Source of the DNA: Lentibacillus jeotgali
Lineage (GTDB): Bacteria; Bacillota; Bacilli; Bacillales; Amphibacillaceae
DNA length: 64,000 nucleotides
Reading direction: 5' to 3'
Assembly: GCF_000224785.1 (NCBI RefSeq)
Contig: NZ_AGAV01000018.1
Span: 186,001 to 250,000, forward strand
A program made the translations under genes and the position numbers. Each line of letters starts with the position of its first letter. Positions within the stretch are counted from its first letter, which is position 1. This document shows positions 29,074 to 38,565 of the stretch, piece by piece. The notes beneath the pieces are model-generated. The model was not told the origin of the DNA. It saw nothing but the letters and a program-made list of their open reading frames with translations, and did no database searches.

Positions 29074-29088
29074 GGAGGATTTCAAATT

Positions 29089-30864
29089 ATGGTCAACCAA
29101 ACAGAAGAAAGGAAGCAGGCAGTTAATCAGAAACAGAAAATGACACCAAGTGAAGCTATCGTGGAAACTTTGGTGGCGGAAAACATTAAGGAAGTCTACG
29201 GCATTGTGGGCTCGGCTTTTATGGATATGCTTGATTTATTCCCAGCAGCGGGCATCCGGTTTATCCCGGTGCGGCATGAACAAAGCGCTGGTCACATGGC
29301 AGATGCCTACGAGCGTGTTTCCGGCACGGCAGGTGTTATTGTTGGGCAAAATGGACCGGGGATCACCAACATGGTTACGTCCGTTGCGGCAGCGAACCAG
29401 GCTCACAGCCCGCTGGTTGTGATTTCACCGTCTGCTGGCACAAACGCAATTGGTATGGATGGTTTCCAGGAAGCTAATCAGGTATCGATTTTTAAAGACA
29501 TTACCAAAGAAACGGTGCAGGTAACCAATAAAAACCGGGTTGCCGATAAACTTCGGACGGCATTCCGGATTGCTTATGCCGAGCGTGGGCCGGTTTTGTT
29601 CGATATTCCGCGTGATCTGTTTTACGGTGAAGTGGAAGATGTGATTCTGGAACCGCATCAGTACCGTGCCGATAAACGAGGGATTGGTGATCCTGCGTCG
29701 CTTGAAAGAGCGGTAGACCTATTGAAGAACGCCAAGAATCCGGCGATCATTTCCGGCCGGGGCTCAGTAGATGCGGAGGGTGTTGATTCCGTCGTGAAAA
29801 TTGCCGAGCATTTGACAGCACCCGGAGCAACGGCTTATATGCATAATGACGCCTTCCCGGCCGATCATCCATTGGCGGTAGGGCCGATCGGTTATATGGG
29901 CGCCAAATCAGCCATGTATTCACTGCAGGAAGCCGATGTTGTTCTGGCTGTCGGAACACGCCTGTCACAGTTCGGAACGCTGCCGTGCTATGATATTGAC
30001 TATTTCCCGACGCATGCCAAAATCATTCAAATCGATATCAATCCGCGCCAGATCGGACGGACGCATCCGGTTGAAGTGGGCATCATTGGCGATGCGAAAG
30101 CAGCAAGTGATGAGATCTATCGTCAGCTGAAACTGGCTATGCCGTCACCTGAAAAGGATAACGAACGGATCCAGGCTGTCACTAAGCGGAAGGAAGAGTG
30201 GGAGCAGGAGCTGGTGGATTCGGCTATGGAAGATGGCGACCCAATCAACCCAAGACGCGCCTTGCTTGAGATGACGAAAGCAATGCCAGAGAACGCGATT
30301 GTATCGTCGGATATCGGCAACGTATCGTCAACGGCGAATGCTTATTTGAAATTTAACCAGACCCGCCGTCATATTGCGGCCCTGACATTCGGCAACACCG
30401 GCTTTGCCTATCCGGCTGCCCTCGGTGCGCAGCTTGCCGAACCGGATGCACCTGTATTTGCGATCGTCGGTGACGGGGCATGGGGCATGAGCCTGCATGA
30501 AGTGAGTACAGCCGTTGAACAGAATATCCCGGTTATTGCCTGCGTGTTTAATAATAAGGCATGGGCCGCTGAGAAAAAGAACCAGGTTGATTATTATGAT
30601 GACCGCTATGTGGGTTCCGATATTAAAGCGCCTGAATTCGCTGAGGTAGCAAAGTCTATGGGCGCATTGGGCTACACCATCGATAAACCGGAAGACATTG
30701 GTCCGGCAATTGAAGACGTTCTAAAACAGCGCAAGCCTGCCGTTTTGAACATTTATGTTGATGGCACACAGCTGGCGCCGCCGTTCCGTAAAGATGCTTT
30801 GAAGATGCCGACTCGTCATTTGGATAAGTATAAGCATCTTGATTATAGTGAGTGGGGTCAATAG
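29089..30864 (+). CDS. xsc: Sulfoacetaldehyde acetyltransferase
   Basis: A thiamine diphosphate enzyme that converts sulfoacetaldehyde and phosphate to acetyl phosphate and sulfite, the key desulfonation step of taurine breakdown. The 591 residues have the three-domain ThDP fold. The cofactor-activating Glu lies in [20 protein letters not shown], and the ThDP/Mg motif [17 protein letters not shown] is at about 461-490. The conserved Xsc stretch [14 protein letters not shown] is present. AAGGAGG precedes the ATG. A strong terminator follows. No phosphate acetyltransferase gene is next to it, unlike many proteobacterial loci. Confidence 0.95.
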   Translation: MVNQTEERKQAVNQKQKMTPSEAIVETLVAENIKEVYGIVGSAFMDMLDLFPAAGIRFIPVRHEQSAGHMADAYERVSGTAGVIVGQNGPGITNMVTSVAAANQAHSPLVVISPSAGTNAIGMDGFQEANQVSIFKDITKETVQVTNKNRVADKLRTAFRIAYAERGPVLFDIPRDLFYGEVEDVILEPHQYRADKRGIGDPASLERAVDLLKNAKNPAIISGRGSVDAEGVDSVVKIAEHLTAPGATAYMHNDAFPADHPLAVGPIGYMGAKSAMYSLQEADVVLAVGTRLSQFGTLPCYDIDYFPTHAKIIQIDINPRQIGRTHPVEVGIIGDAKAASDEIYRQLKLAMPSPEKDNERIQAVTKRKEEWEQELVDSAMEDGDPINPRRALLEMTKAMPENAIVSSDIGNVSSTANAYLKFNQTRRHIAALTFGNTGFAYPAALGAQLAEPDAPVFAIVGDGAWGMSLHEVSTAVEQNIPVIACVFNNKAWAAEKKNQVDYYDDRYVGSDIKAPEFAEVAKSMGALGYTIDKPEDIGPAIEDVLKQRKPAVLNIYVDGTQLAPPFRKDALKMPTRHLDKYKHLDYSEWGQ

Positions 30865-30877
30865 AATTGTATGGAAG

Positions 30878-30912
30878 CTCTCTGCTCGGGTGTCCGGGCA
30901 GGGAGTTTTTTT
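30878..30912 (+). terminator. Terminator of the taurine operon
   Basis: CTCTCTGC pairs with GCAGGGAG (with one G-U), extended inside by C/G pairs, followed by seven T. Confidence 0.9.
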
Positions 30913-31062
30913 AATCTGAGAATCTCAGTCTGGCTAAGATAGATATTAAAGTTATTAATAAACATTATTCTGATTTTTGATTATATAAAATTCTCATAAT
31001 TAATTGTTAAATTGTTTGGTTCCAGTTACCATGTAAGAAAGCAATATTGACATTACTGATAA

Positions 31063-31076
31063 TGTAAGCGTTGACA
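31063..31076 (+). promoter_or_regulatory. cre site before the APC permease
   Basis: TGTAAGCGTTGACA fits the cre consensus TGWAANCGNTNWCA exactly, 117 bp before the permease start. Confidence 0.75.
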
Positions 31077-31192
31077 TTGGGGGTGAAAGGTTAAATGGAA
31101 AACAACAGATGTTGACTATTCTATTAGGATTCATCCAGGAAGTACGTTAATCATAATATTTCCGAGTTATACTTATAGGAGGCTTACTGAAT

Positions 31193-32680
31193 ATGAAACA
31201 ACGACAACAGCTGGAAAAAACGCTGAAGCCACATTGGGTTTGGGCAATCGCCCTTGGTTCGGCTATTGGGTGGGGTGCGTTCGTTCAGCCTTCAGTCTGG
31301 ATGAGTGGTTCTGGACCATTGGGAGCGATTATCGGGTTCGGGATTGGTGCTGCACTGATGATGGTCATTGCGGTCAGCTATGGTTTTCTGATTGAAAAAT
31401 ACCCGGTTTCTGGTGGTGAGTTTGCTTACGCCTTCCTAGGGTTCAATCGTAACCATGCTTATGTGGCCGGTTGGTTTTTGGTTTTAGGTTATATGTGTAT
31501 TGTAGCATTGAATGCATCAGCGTTAGCGCTAATGGTCAGATATGTTTTTCCCTCGGTGGCGGAACAAGGATTTATGTATAGTCTGGCAGGATGGGATGTT
31601 TACTTTGTGGAAGTGTTGATTGCCAGTGCTGCTTTAATTTTGTTTGCCTATATGAATATACGCGGGGCGACATTATCGGGAAGATTACAATTTATATTCG
31701 TGATTTTTATGATCTGTGGAGTTTTATTTATGGGAGCAGGCGCCATTCTAAGTCCTGTTACCTCTTTTGAGAATCTGCAGCCGGTTTTTAATCCGGAAGT
31801 ATCTGCTATTTCAAGTATTATTCTTATTGTTGCAATAGCACCATGGGCATTCGTTGGATTTGATAACATTCCCCAGGCGGCAGAGGAATTTAATTTCTCA
31901 CCAAAAAAAGCGTTTATGCTGATTATTTTTTCACTGATATGTGCGGGGATACTGTACATGGTTATGATTACTGCAACCGCGCTGTACATGCCATGGCAGC
32001 AGCTGACCAGTTCACAGCCGCAATGGGGAACAGGCGATGCTATGTCCGGCTTGTTCGGAAACATCGGCATATTAATATTGGCACTCGCTTTATCGATGGG
32101 TGTATTCACCGGATTAAATGGTTTTTTTGTATCGAGCAGCCGGCTGTTATTTGCAATGGCGCGTGCCCAAATCATACCACAGGTTTTTACAAAGCTGCAT
32201 CCGAAATATAATACACCTTATGCAGGCATTATCTTCACTTGTGTGGTTTGTTTAATTTCACCGTGGTTTGGAAGGCAAGTACTGACATGGATTGTTGATA
32301 TGTCATCAGTTGGGGTAACAATCGCTTATATTTATACCTGTGTTGTTGCGTTTAAGTTGTTTAAATGGTCGGATAAGTCACTGGCCATTCATAAGAACAA
32401 ACATATGCCTTCCGTAACAGCTCCTTTCAAGAAAAGCTTAAGTATAGCCGGTGCGCTGATTGGATTTGTGTTTTTATGCTTATTGCTGATTCCAAACTCA
32501 CCTGCATTTATGGGAGCAGCTTCTTTAATAGCTTTATTAATTTGGATTGGCTTGGGTATTACATTTTATCTCGTTAAAGGACCAGAATTCAGAAAAATAC
32601 CGAGAGAACGGCTTGAATATCTTATTCTTGGAAAAGAGCCGGGAGATGATATAGAGAATAGTGATGAAATTCCTGGTTGA
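31193..32680 (+). CDS. APC family amino acid permease, candidate taurine importer
   Basis: A 495-residue transporter of the amino acid-polyamine-organocation superfamily with about 12 membrane helices. The helix-1 unwound region is GSAIGWGAFVQPSVW (about 22-36). It lies downstream of xsc but has its own promoter region, carrying a perfect cre site, and a terminator separates it from xsc. Its substrate cannot be read from sequence. Position makes taurine or a related amine plausible, and no other taurine transporter (TauABC or TRAP) is present in the window. AGGAGG 8 nt upstream supports the start. Confidence 0.85.
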   Translation: MKQRQQLEKTLKPHWVWAIALGSAIGWGAFVQPSVWMSGSGPLGAIIGFGIGAALMMVIAVSYGFLIEKYPVSGGEFAYAFLGFNRNHAYVAGWFLVLGYMCIVALNASALALMVRYVFPSVAEQGFMYSLAGWDVYFVEVLIASAALILFAYMNIRGATLSGRLQFIFVIFMICGVLFMGAGAILSPVTSFENLQPVFNPEVSAISSIILIVAIAPWAFVGFDNIPQAAEEFNFSPKKAFMLIIFSLICAGILYMVMITATALYMPWQQLTSSQPQWGTGDAMSGLFGNIGILILALALSMGVFTGLNGFFVSSSRLLFAMARAQIIPQVFTKLHPKYNTPYAGIIFTCVVCLISPWFGRQVLTWIVDMSSVGVTIAYIYTCVVAFKLFKWSDKSLAIHKNKHMPSVTAPFKKSLSIAGALIGFVFLCLLLIPNSPAFMGAASLIALLIWIGLGITFYLVKGPEFRKIPRERLEYLILGKEPGDDIENSDEIPG

Positions 32681-33099
32681 AAAGCAAGGTACGCTTCATA
32701 GGGCTTATTTAGTGCTTTATTAAAGCTTTAAATCTATTAAAAAGCATATCGAATTATAGATGAAGAATGTGAAGTCAACAACTGTTGCTGGCAGGTTAAT
32801 TAAAAGGGCCTTCTATGCGGATCAAGTGATCATGCCGTGGGCCCCCTGCTAATCAACACCGAAACTTCCAATCCAGTCTGTTCGAAGGATCTTGGGATGG
32901 TAACTCATGTAGAACGGTATGAACCAACAGAGTAAATCTACTTCACTAAAAATGTAAAAGTTTAGCTGATTATTCGAAAAAGTCCATAATTTTTTTGGAA
33001 TTATATTGACTTCAGCCAGCAAACACCCTATAATTTCAAGAAATTACAGATAATTTGAATTTTAATTAATAACAATTGAATTAACAAAAGGAGAAGAAG
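32681..33099. other. Intergenic region with an unrecognised coding relic
   Basis: Of these 419 bp, 32804-32935 (plus strand) is an open stretch of 43 codons with protein-like sequence (GSSDHAVGPLLINTE, VTHVERYEPTE) but no start signal, so probably a gene fragment that I cannot name. The remaining A/T-rich part before 33100 should hold the promoter of the next regulator; no clear terminator follows the permease. Confidence 0.35.
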
Positions 33100-33822
33100 A
33101 TGAAAATTGACAAAAGCTTAACGACACCCTTGTATAATCAGATTAAGGCATATTTACAGGAAAAAATTGATTCGGGTAAATGGGAGGCAGGCTATCGATT
33201 AGCTGCGGAGAGAGAATTAGCTGAGCAATTCAATGTTAGTACCATTACCATAAAAAGAGCGATACATGAGCTTGTCCATGATGGCTATTTACATCGGCAA
33301 AGTGGCAAAGGGACGTTTGTCATTAAAAAAGAAGAGCAGGATATTTCAAAAATGGTATCACTCCATAATGAAAGGGAAGAATCAGCTAAACATCCTCACA
33401 AATTACTGAGCTTTAAAAAAGTAAGCGCGGGGTCCAAGCTTGCTAAGCATCTCGATATAAAACCTTCAGATCAGGTTTATAAAATCATCCGTTTAAAAAT
33501 TGAAGATGGCAGCCCTGCAGTCATCGAATATTCGTTTGTACCGAGCATTACTTTTCCTGAATTATCGGTTGAGGATATTGATGATAACCTGCTTTATAAT
33601 ATTTTTACTAAGAAGTATGGAGTCGAACTGGACAAAGCAAAAATCTATTTTTCAACCGCATTGGCTTACGAGTACGAAAAAGAATTGTTGAACGTTCCAA
33701 AAGGTGAGCAGTTATTTGTACTCGAACGTTATACCAATTCCAAACAGCAAGATATCATTGAGTATTCAAAATTTATATTAAAAGAAAACCAGGCAAAGTA
33801 TTATCTCGAAGTACAGCTTTAA
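33100..33822 (+). CDS. GntR/HutC family regulator of the flavoenzyme cluster
   Basis: A 240-residue GntR regulator: winged helix (AERELAEQFNVSTITIKRAI, about 36-55) and UTRA effector domain. It is a paralogue-level relative of the regulator at 24634 but differs throughout. AAGGAG lies 10 nt upstream. It precedes the Hcn-like operon in the same direction, and two copies of a 13-mer in the gap between them are its likely operators. Confidence 0.9.
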   Translation: MKIDKSLTTPLYNQIKAYLQEKIDSGKWEAGYRLAAERELAEQFNVSTITIKRAIHELVHDGYLHRQSGKGTFVIKKEEQDISKMVSLHNEREESAKHPHKLLSFKKVSAGSKLAKHLDIKPSDQVYKIIRLKIEDGSPAVIEYSFVPSITFPELSVEDIDDNLLYNIFTKKYGVELDKAKIYFSTALAYEYEKELLNVPKGEQLFVLERYTNSKQQDIIEYSKFILKENQAKYYLEVQL

Positions 33823-33868
33823 CATTATGAAGAAGTCTTAGCTAAATAATAAAGTTAATATTATAATC

Positions 33869-33881
33869 TTATAACATTATA
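33869..33881 (+). promoter_or_regulatory. Repeat 1 of a putative GntR operator
   Basis: TTATAACATTATA, here extended by one more A into two TTATAA halves separated by two bases. The same 13-mer recurs at 34072. Confidence 0.45.
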
Positions 33882-33905
33882 ATATTGAGAAAATGATGCT
33901 TATTT

Positions 33906-34031
33906 GTCAGACGTGATGATGTTAAACCAGGGGATGTCCATCTCAACGGGCAGTCTGGCGGAGCGAAAGTCGCTTGCGAAGGCGACACCGTATACTGTGA
34001 AGAGGGATCGATTCCTTGGCAAATCGATTAG
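33906..34031 (+). pseudogene. Unrecognised gene fragment
   Basis: Forty-one codons ending in TAG read as convincing protein (RRDDVKPGDVHLNGQSGG, CEGDTVYCEEGSIPWQID) but lack a start, ribosome binding site and upstream body. It looks like the 3' end of a lost gene, lying between the two operator repeats. Confidence 0.45.
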
Positions 34032-34071
34032 TAGCAAATGAGCGGGACATACCATCGTTATTTCAAAAAAG

Positions 34072-34084
34072 TTATAACATTATA
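34072..34084 (+). promoter_or_regulatory. Repeat 2 of a putative GntR operator
   Basis: Exact copy of TTATAACATTATA, ending 20 bp before the first gene of the flavoenzyme operon, where a bound repressor would block transcription. Confidence 0.45.
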
Positions 34085-34104
34085 TTTTATGAAGGGGCGA
34101 TTCG

Positions 34105-34428
34105 ATGCACATAACCCATCATCCAGTTTTAAAAAAGGATGAAAGGAAGGAAATAAAGTTCTTTTTTAACGATGAACCTTTAAAAGCAAAAGTTGGGCAG
34201 TCGATTGCAGCGGCTTTGATGGCCAATGGAATTAAAAAGTTCGGGGTAAGCCGGAAATTGCATCAATCCAGAGGGCTGTTCTGTGCTAGTGGAAGATGTT
34301 ACAGCTGCTTTTTGACGGTCGATGGACTTGATCATGTTCTTAGCTGTTCCACGCTTGTGGAAGAAGGAATGGAAGTCTATTCGAATCTATCGGATCCAGA
34401 CGTCAGGAGGGGAAAGAATGAGAACTGA
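34105..34428 (+). CDS. HcnA-like (2Fe-2S) subunit of an amino-acid dehydrogenase
   Basis: A 107-residue ferredoxin-like protein of the plant-type [2Fe-2S] class, similar to HcnA and the small subunits of D-hydroxyproline dehydrogenase and opine oxidase. Cluster ligands are C60, C65, C68 and C81 (GLFCASGRCYSC..LSC). It should pass electrons from the flavin subunits. It overlaps the next gene by 11 nt. The ribosome binding site is AAGGGG. The complex probably oxidises a secondary amine or D-amino acid; the exact substrate is unknown. Confidence 0.88.
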   Translation: MHITHHPVLKKDERKEIKFFFNDEPLKAKVGQSIAAALMANGIKKFGVSRKLHQSRGLFCASGRCYSCFLTVDGLDHVLSCSTLVEEGMEVYSNLSDPDVRRGKNEN

Positions 34429-35530
34429 TTTATTAATCGTTGGCGGTGGACCTGCCGGATTGAATGCTGCCTATAAAGCTGCATCGTACGGGTTGAAAAC
34501 AATCATTGTCGACAAGTGGTTTTCACTTGGCGGGCAATTGAGGCAGCAAACGCAATCTTATGATCATTTGCCACAACATTTTGCCAAGCTAAGAGGCTAC
34601 AAGCTTGCAGATTTTTTAATAGACCGATTGAAACCGTTGGATGTCACCATATTGGAAAAGCATACGTTGATTGGTGCTTATAGTGATGGGAGTGTGGGTG
34701 TCACGAATGAAAAGGATATCCTCCCAATTGATGCTAAAAACGTTTTAATCACAACAGGGGCTATGGAAGAGCCTGATATATTTCCGGGATGGACTTTACC
34801 AGGGGTTATGACAGCTGGCGCCGCACAAATATTAATCAATCGTGAGCGTGTACTGCCCGGGAAACAGGCGCTTATTTTAGGATCCAATGAATTTGCATTA
34901 GAGGTTGCCGCTCAATTACATGATTGCGGTATTGCGATTAAAGGGATTGTCGAAAACAGAAGTGAATTGCTTTGCCAAAATGAAAAACTCATTGCAAGGA
35001 TAAGCAATGCAGAGATCCCAATCGTATTAAATGGTGTAATAGAAAGTGCAATAGGTAAGGGCAAAGTGGAAGAGGCTTATGTTAATCATAATGGCAATAA
35101 CGCCCTTTATGATGTTGATTTGATTTGTGTTGCGAAAGGTATAACCCCCATTCTTGAGCCCTTTGAAGTCATGAACTGTGATCTAATTTATCGGGAACGG
35201 CTAGGAGGGTGGCTACCCGAATATTACGGTAATTTTGAGACGACAAACCCTTCAATTTATGTTGCGGGCAATGCAGCTGGTATCACAAATATGGGTGGTA
35301 TATTACTCACTGGGGAGATTGCAGCAATAAGTGCAGTGGAATCATTAAATGCTGCAAGTACTGTACAAATTAAAGAGGAAAAAGAATACTTATGGAACGA
35401 GCTTTACCGTATAGAATACAATTCCGTATTGGAAGCCCGTCTAGATGTTATCAATGAGCTTCATAATGAAAAGGATGCTCAATTGCCACCCTTAGTAGAT
35501 TCTTTAAATGGGAGGTTAATCAATGGATAA
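34418..35530 (+). CDS. HcnB-like FAD/NAD(P)-binding subunit
   Basis: About 370 residues with an N-terminal FAD Rossmann motif (VGGGPAGLNAA), a second dinucleotide domain beginning LILGSNEFALEVAA, and a C-terminal VYVAGNAAGI flavin motif. I chose ATG at 34418 because AGGAGGGG precedes it; the longer frame from 34322 lies inside the preceding gene. HcnB/OoxA proteins usually carry a BFD [2Fe-2S] domain at the C-terminus; here that domain is a separate gene immediately downstream with an 8-nt overlap. It is likely the electron-transferring subunit of the four-part enzyme. Confidence 0.88.
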   Translation: MRTDLLIVGGGPAGLNAAYKAASYGLKTIIVDKWFSLGGQLRQQTQSYDHLPQHFAKLRGYKLADFLIDRLKPLDVTILEKHTLIGAYSDGSVGVTNEKDILPIDAKNVLITTGAMEEPDIFPGWTLPGVMTAGAAQILINRERVLPGKQALILGSNEFALEVAAQLHDCGIAIKGIVENRSELLCQNEKLIARISNAEIPIVLNGVIESAIGKGKVEEAYVNHNGNNALYDVDLICVAKGITPILEPFEVMNCDLIYRERLGGWLPEYYGNFETTNPSIYVAGNAAGITNMGGILLTGEIAAISAVESLNAASTVQIKEEKEYLWNELYRIEYNSVLEARLDVINELHNEKDAQLPPLVDSLNGRLING

Positions 35531-35858
35531 GTCAACAATTGTTTGTCGTTGCGAAGAAATTAATATAGATGAGATCGAATCAGCCATTAATATGGGAGCT
35601 CATACGTTTAATGATATTAAACGACTGACCAGATGTGGTATGGGTCCTTGTCAGGCCAAGTTTTGTATGAATCTTGTACGTAAAATTATCAGTGAGAAGA
35701 CTGGCCAGTCATTAAAGGACATCAAGCCTCCCCGGATGCGTGTACCTTTAGGCGTTACCCGAATGAGTGCTTTGGCCAGCAATAAGGCATCATCCGTCGC
35801 ATCAGTTTTTGGGGAATCAGCAGAGGAAGGTGAAACTGATCATGAAGAAGAGCTATGA
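35523..35858 (+). CDS. BFD-like [2Fe-2S] protein
   Basis: A 111-residue protein with the bacterioferritin-associated-ferredoxin-like cluster motif: C8-R-C10 and CGMGPCQ (C38, C43), plus C48. It corresponds to the C-terminal domain normally fused to HcnB/OoxA subunits. Its tail after residue about 70 is Ser/Ala/Glu rich. It overlaps both neighbours (8 nt upstream, 17 nt downstream), so it is translationally coupled and part of the same complex. Confidence 0.88.
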   Translation: MDKSTIVCRCEEINIDEIESAINMGAHTFNDIKRLTRCGMGPCQAKFCMNLVRKIISEKTGQSLKDIKPPRMRVPLGVTRMSALASNKASSVASVFGESAEEGETDHEEEL

Positions 35859-36933
35859 TGTGATTGTAATTGGAAGCGGAGTAGTGGGAAGTAGTATTGC
35901 CTATCACCTTTCGGAAAGTAAAAGCAAGGAAATACTGACAATTGATAAGGACTTCCCATTATCAGGCACTTCTGGATCGACGCAGGCATGGGTGTGGGTC
36001 CATAATAAAACGCCAGCTTGGTATGGTGAATTAAACATGTACAGTGCGGAGCTTTATCCTTTTTTAGAAAGAAAAATAGGTGATGTTGAATATAAACGAA
36101 CGGGTGGCATTGCGCCGTTCTTTTCCGAATCCGACAGGGAGAATGCGTTAAGACTTGCTGAAAAGCAGGCAGAAGTCGGTATCAAAGTCGAAGTCTTAAG
36201 CCGGGATGAAGTACTTGAAAAAGAGCCGGCACTTTCGCACAACATTGCTGGGGCAACGTATAGCAACATAGACGGCAATGTTAACCCTTTTCGCCTGATT
36301 GAATTATATGTCAGAGCAGCCCGAAAAAACGGGGCAGAATTCTCTTTTTATAATCAGGTTATTGATATCTCTAAAGAGAATGGGATGTTTAAAGTAACCA
36401 CCCAGGATGGCGAGTATTTTTCAAATCAGCTGGTTTTGGCTGGCGGGCCATGGTCTAAAAGCATGGGTAAGCTTTTAGGGGTAGACGTACCGATTAAACA
36501 AGTACGCGGACAAATTATTGTAACGGAACCTTTGAGCCCTTTGTTGACACATACAATTGGCGGTATGCGTCAGGCAGACAATGGTGAGGTTTTGGTTGGA
36601 TATTCTAAGGAAGAAGTCGGGTATGATCGCCGATCGACGCTGGATATTATTCAGGATACAGCCAGGATGGCGATTGATTTTGTCCCCGCTTTGGAAAAGG
36701 CAAACGTTGTGAGGTGCTTCTCGGGGATCCGCGTGATGCCAGAAGACGGATTTCCAATCTTAGGGGAAATTCCGGGTATTGAAAATGGCTATATCGCTGC
36801 TATGCATAGTGGCATTACGTTATCCCCGTTAGTTGGGACATTAATGACTGAATTATTGGTGGATGGTGAAACCTCTATTGATTTGGAAAGATACAGTTTA
36901 AAACGCTTTAATACCATTCAGTCAATAGGGTAG
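35842..36933 (+). CDS. HcnC-like FAD-dependent D-amino-acid/secondary-amine oxidoreductase
   Basis: The catalytic subunit, about 363 residues, of the DAO (glycine oxidase/D-amino-acid dehydrogenase) family. The N-terminus holds the FAD motif VIGSGVVGSSIAYHL, and the C-terminus the family flavin/substrate region GIRVMPEDGFPILGEIPG..AMHSGITLSP. ATG at 35842 is preferred over 35767 because the shorter protein starts exactly at the Rossmann strand and GGAAGG lies upstream. Relatives are D-hydroxyproline dehydrogenase and opine or octopine oxidase large subunits. No hydroxyproline epimerase or deaminase gene is in this operon, so I leave the substrate open. Confidence 0.88.
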   Translation: MKKSYDVIVIGSGVVGSSIAYHLSESKSKEILTIDKDFPLSGTSGSTQAWVWVHNKTPAWYGELNMYSAELYPFLERKIGDVEYKRTGGIAPFFSESDRENALRLAEKQAEVGIKVEVLSRDEVLEKEPALSHNIAGATYSNIDGNVNPFRLIELYVRAARKNGAEFSFYNQVIDISKENGMFKVTTQDGEYFSNQLVLAGGPWSKSMGKLLGVDVPIKQVRGQIIVTEPLSPLLTHTIGGMRQADNGEVLVGYSKEEVGYDRRSTLDIIQDTARMAIDFVPALEKANVVRCFSGIRVMPEDGFPILGEIPGIENGYIAAMHSGITLSPLVGTLMTELLVDGETSIDLERYSLKRFNTIQSIG

Positions 36934-37087
36934 CTATATAACATTTTCAGTAATAAAGGATGTGATTGATGGTATAAACGTCATTTTCCTGTGAGTTGGT
37001 GGTTCGTTTTCTCAATTCCAACTATCAGCATAGAATTGACGCAAAAGCGGGGTTGAGGTGAAAAAATTTAAAAATTGGAGGGGTAGA

Positions 37088-38515
37088 ATGGATCCTACGT
37101 TAACAATTGTTATTTGTTCAATTATTGTATTATCAGCCGCTTCTGCGTTTGCCTTCTGGGTGGGCAGAAGACGAAATGACAGTGAAAACTGGATAGTTGG
37201 CGGTCGTTCTTTGCCGGTATATGTTGTGGCAGGAAGTCAGTTTGCAACTGGCATGGGTGGCGGAGTCCTGGTGGCTCATATCGGAATTGGTTATAGTGCG
37301 GGCTGGTCCGCCATCACGTATAACTTACTTTATTCGACTGGTATTGTGATGTTGGTTTTGTTAGCGGGATGGCTTAAAAAGCAAAAATTCTCAACGATGC
37401 CAGATATCTTTAGGAAATTGTATGGTGAGCACAAAATATTAATCAGTACGGTAACCATTATGGCGATTGTCGTGCCTTTTGGCTGGTTATGTACCCAGTT
37501 AGTGGCTTTTGGGAACCTTTTTTCTGAGATTTCCGGCATCCCATTTGCAGTACTGCTTATAGTATTTGCTGTCGTAAGCTTATTCTTTGTTCTGCCCGGA
37601 GGCTTAACTTCAGTTGCCTGGACCGATTTTTTGTTTGGTTGTATGATGCTGATTATGTCTATAGTTAGCGGATTTTATGCTTTAAATCTTAGTGGAGGAT
37701 GGGGCGAAATCACAAGGAAAGTGCCCGAATCCATGACGGGTTTCCCTGAAGGTTTGGGAGCTGTAGGTGGTCTTACAATACTGCTATGGGTATTATCGAT
37801 TTTCCCGGGTGCATTGACCAATCAAATGTCCTACCAACGCATATATGCTGCCAAAAGTGCCAGTATTGCCAAAAGAGGTTTTATCATCGCAGCTGTCGTA
37901 GGGGTTATTAGTGGTATTTGGGCTTCATTTATGGGGATATCCATATTCTCCATGAATCCTGGGCTGGAAAATGAAGAATTAGCCTCAGGCTGGTTTTTAA
38001 CTCAAATACCAATCTGGTTTTTAGGGCTCTATTCGGCATTTATCATTGCAACTATCATGTCAACGGTAAGTAGTGCGATTCAATCAGTGGTTGTTAATAT
38101 TACCAAGGATATTTATCAATCGTATATTAATCCAGACGTATCAGATGGAAAGTTATTAAGACTTTCAAGAATGATGTCAGTGGTTGTTGTAACACTTGCT
38201 GTTTTATTAGCTCTGGTCTATCCGAGAGCCTTGGATTGGTTAGTTGCCACATATGCCTATTCCGCATCCGGATTATTGGTACCGATTTTTGCTGGTTTTC
38301 TTCTGAGAAAATCAAAGAAACTTACTAACAAAGGTGCAATCGGAAGTATTGTTCTAGGTATTGCGAGTGCTGCCATAGCTCAAATAATCGATACGGCGAT
38401 TCCGTATGCAGCCTTTGGCATATTAGGGTCGCTCATTGGTTTTGTGTTATTTAACTTTGTGTTTAATAATCAAAGCGGTGTAGGTGGCTCCGGAGAGGGA
38501 GAAGTAGGCGCATAA
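37088..38515 (+). CDS. Sodium:solute symporter (SSS family)
   Basis: A 475-residue transporter of the SSS family with about 13 helices. The sodium-site helix reads IATIMSTVSSAIQSVVVNITKDIYQSY, typical for the family. I chose ATG at 37088 because GGAGGGG precedes it by 4 nt; the frame from 37058 includes that site. It follows the Hcn-like operon by 154 bp and precedes the MSOX-like gene, so it probably imports the substrate they oxidise (proline-like or N-methylated amino acid, inference). No separate small subunit is seen before it. Confidence 0.88.
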   Translation: MDPTLTIVICSIIVLSAASAFAFWVGRRRNDSENWIVGGRSLPVYVVAGSQFATGMGGGVLVAHIGIGYSAGWSAITYNLLYSTGIVMLVLLAGWLKKQKFSTMPDIFRKLYGEHKILISTVTIMAIVVPFGWLCTQLVAFGNLFSEISGIPFAVLLIVFAVVSLFFVLPGGLTSVAWTDFLFGCMMLIMSIVSGFYALNLSGGWGEITRKVPESMTGFPEGLGAVGGLTILLWVLSIFPGALTNQMSYQRIYAAKSASIAKRGFIIAAVVGVISGIWASFMGISIFSMNPGLENEELASGWFLTQIPIWFLGLYSAFIIATIMSTVSSAIQSVVVNITKDIYQSYINPDVSDGKLLRLSRMMSVVVVTLAVLLALVYPRALDWLVATYAYSASGLLVPIFAGFLLRKSKKLTNKGAIGSIVLGIASAAIAQIIDTAIPYAAFGILGSLIGFVLFNFVFNNQSGVGGSGEGEVGA

Positions 38516-38565
38516 TTTTCGGAATATATCAAATGTTTATAAAACGATATTGTGAGGTGGAATAT

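Noticed and set aside
31648-32175. 175-codon open frame on the minus strand
   Set aside because: Antisense shadow of the APC permease.
34105-36933. Hydrogen cyanide synthase (hcnABC)
   Set aside because: The subunits are related in family, but the BFD part is split off and the context is amino-acid catabolism with a symporter; cyanide synthesis cannot be claimed from family alone.
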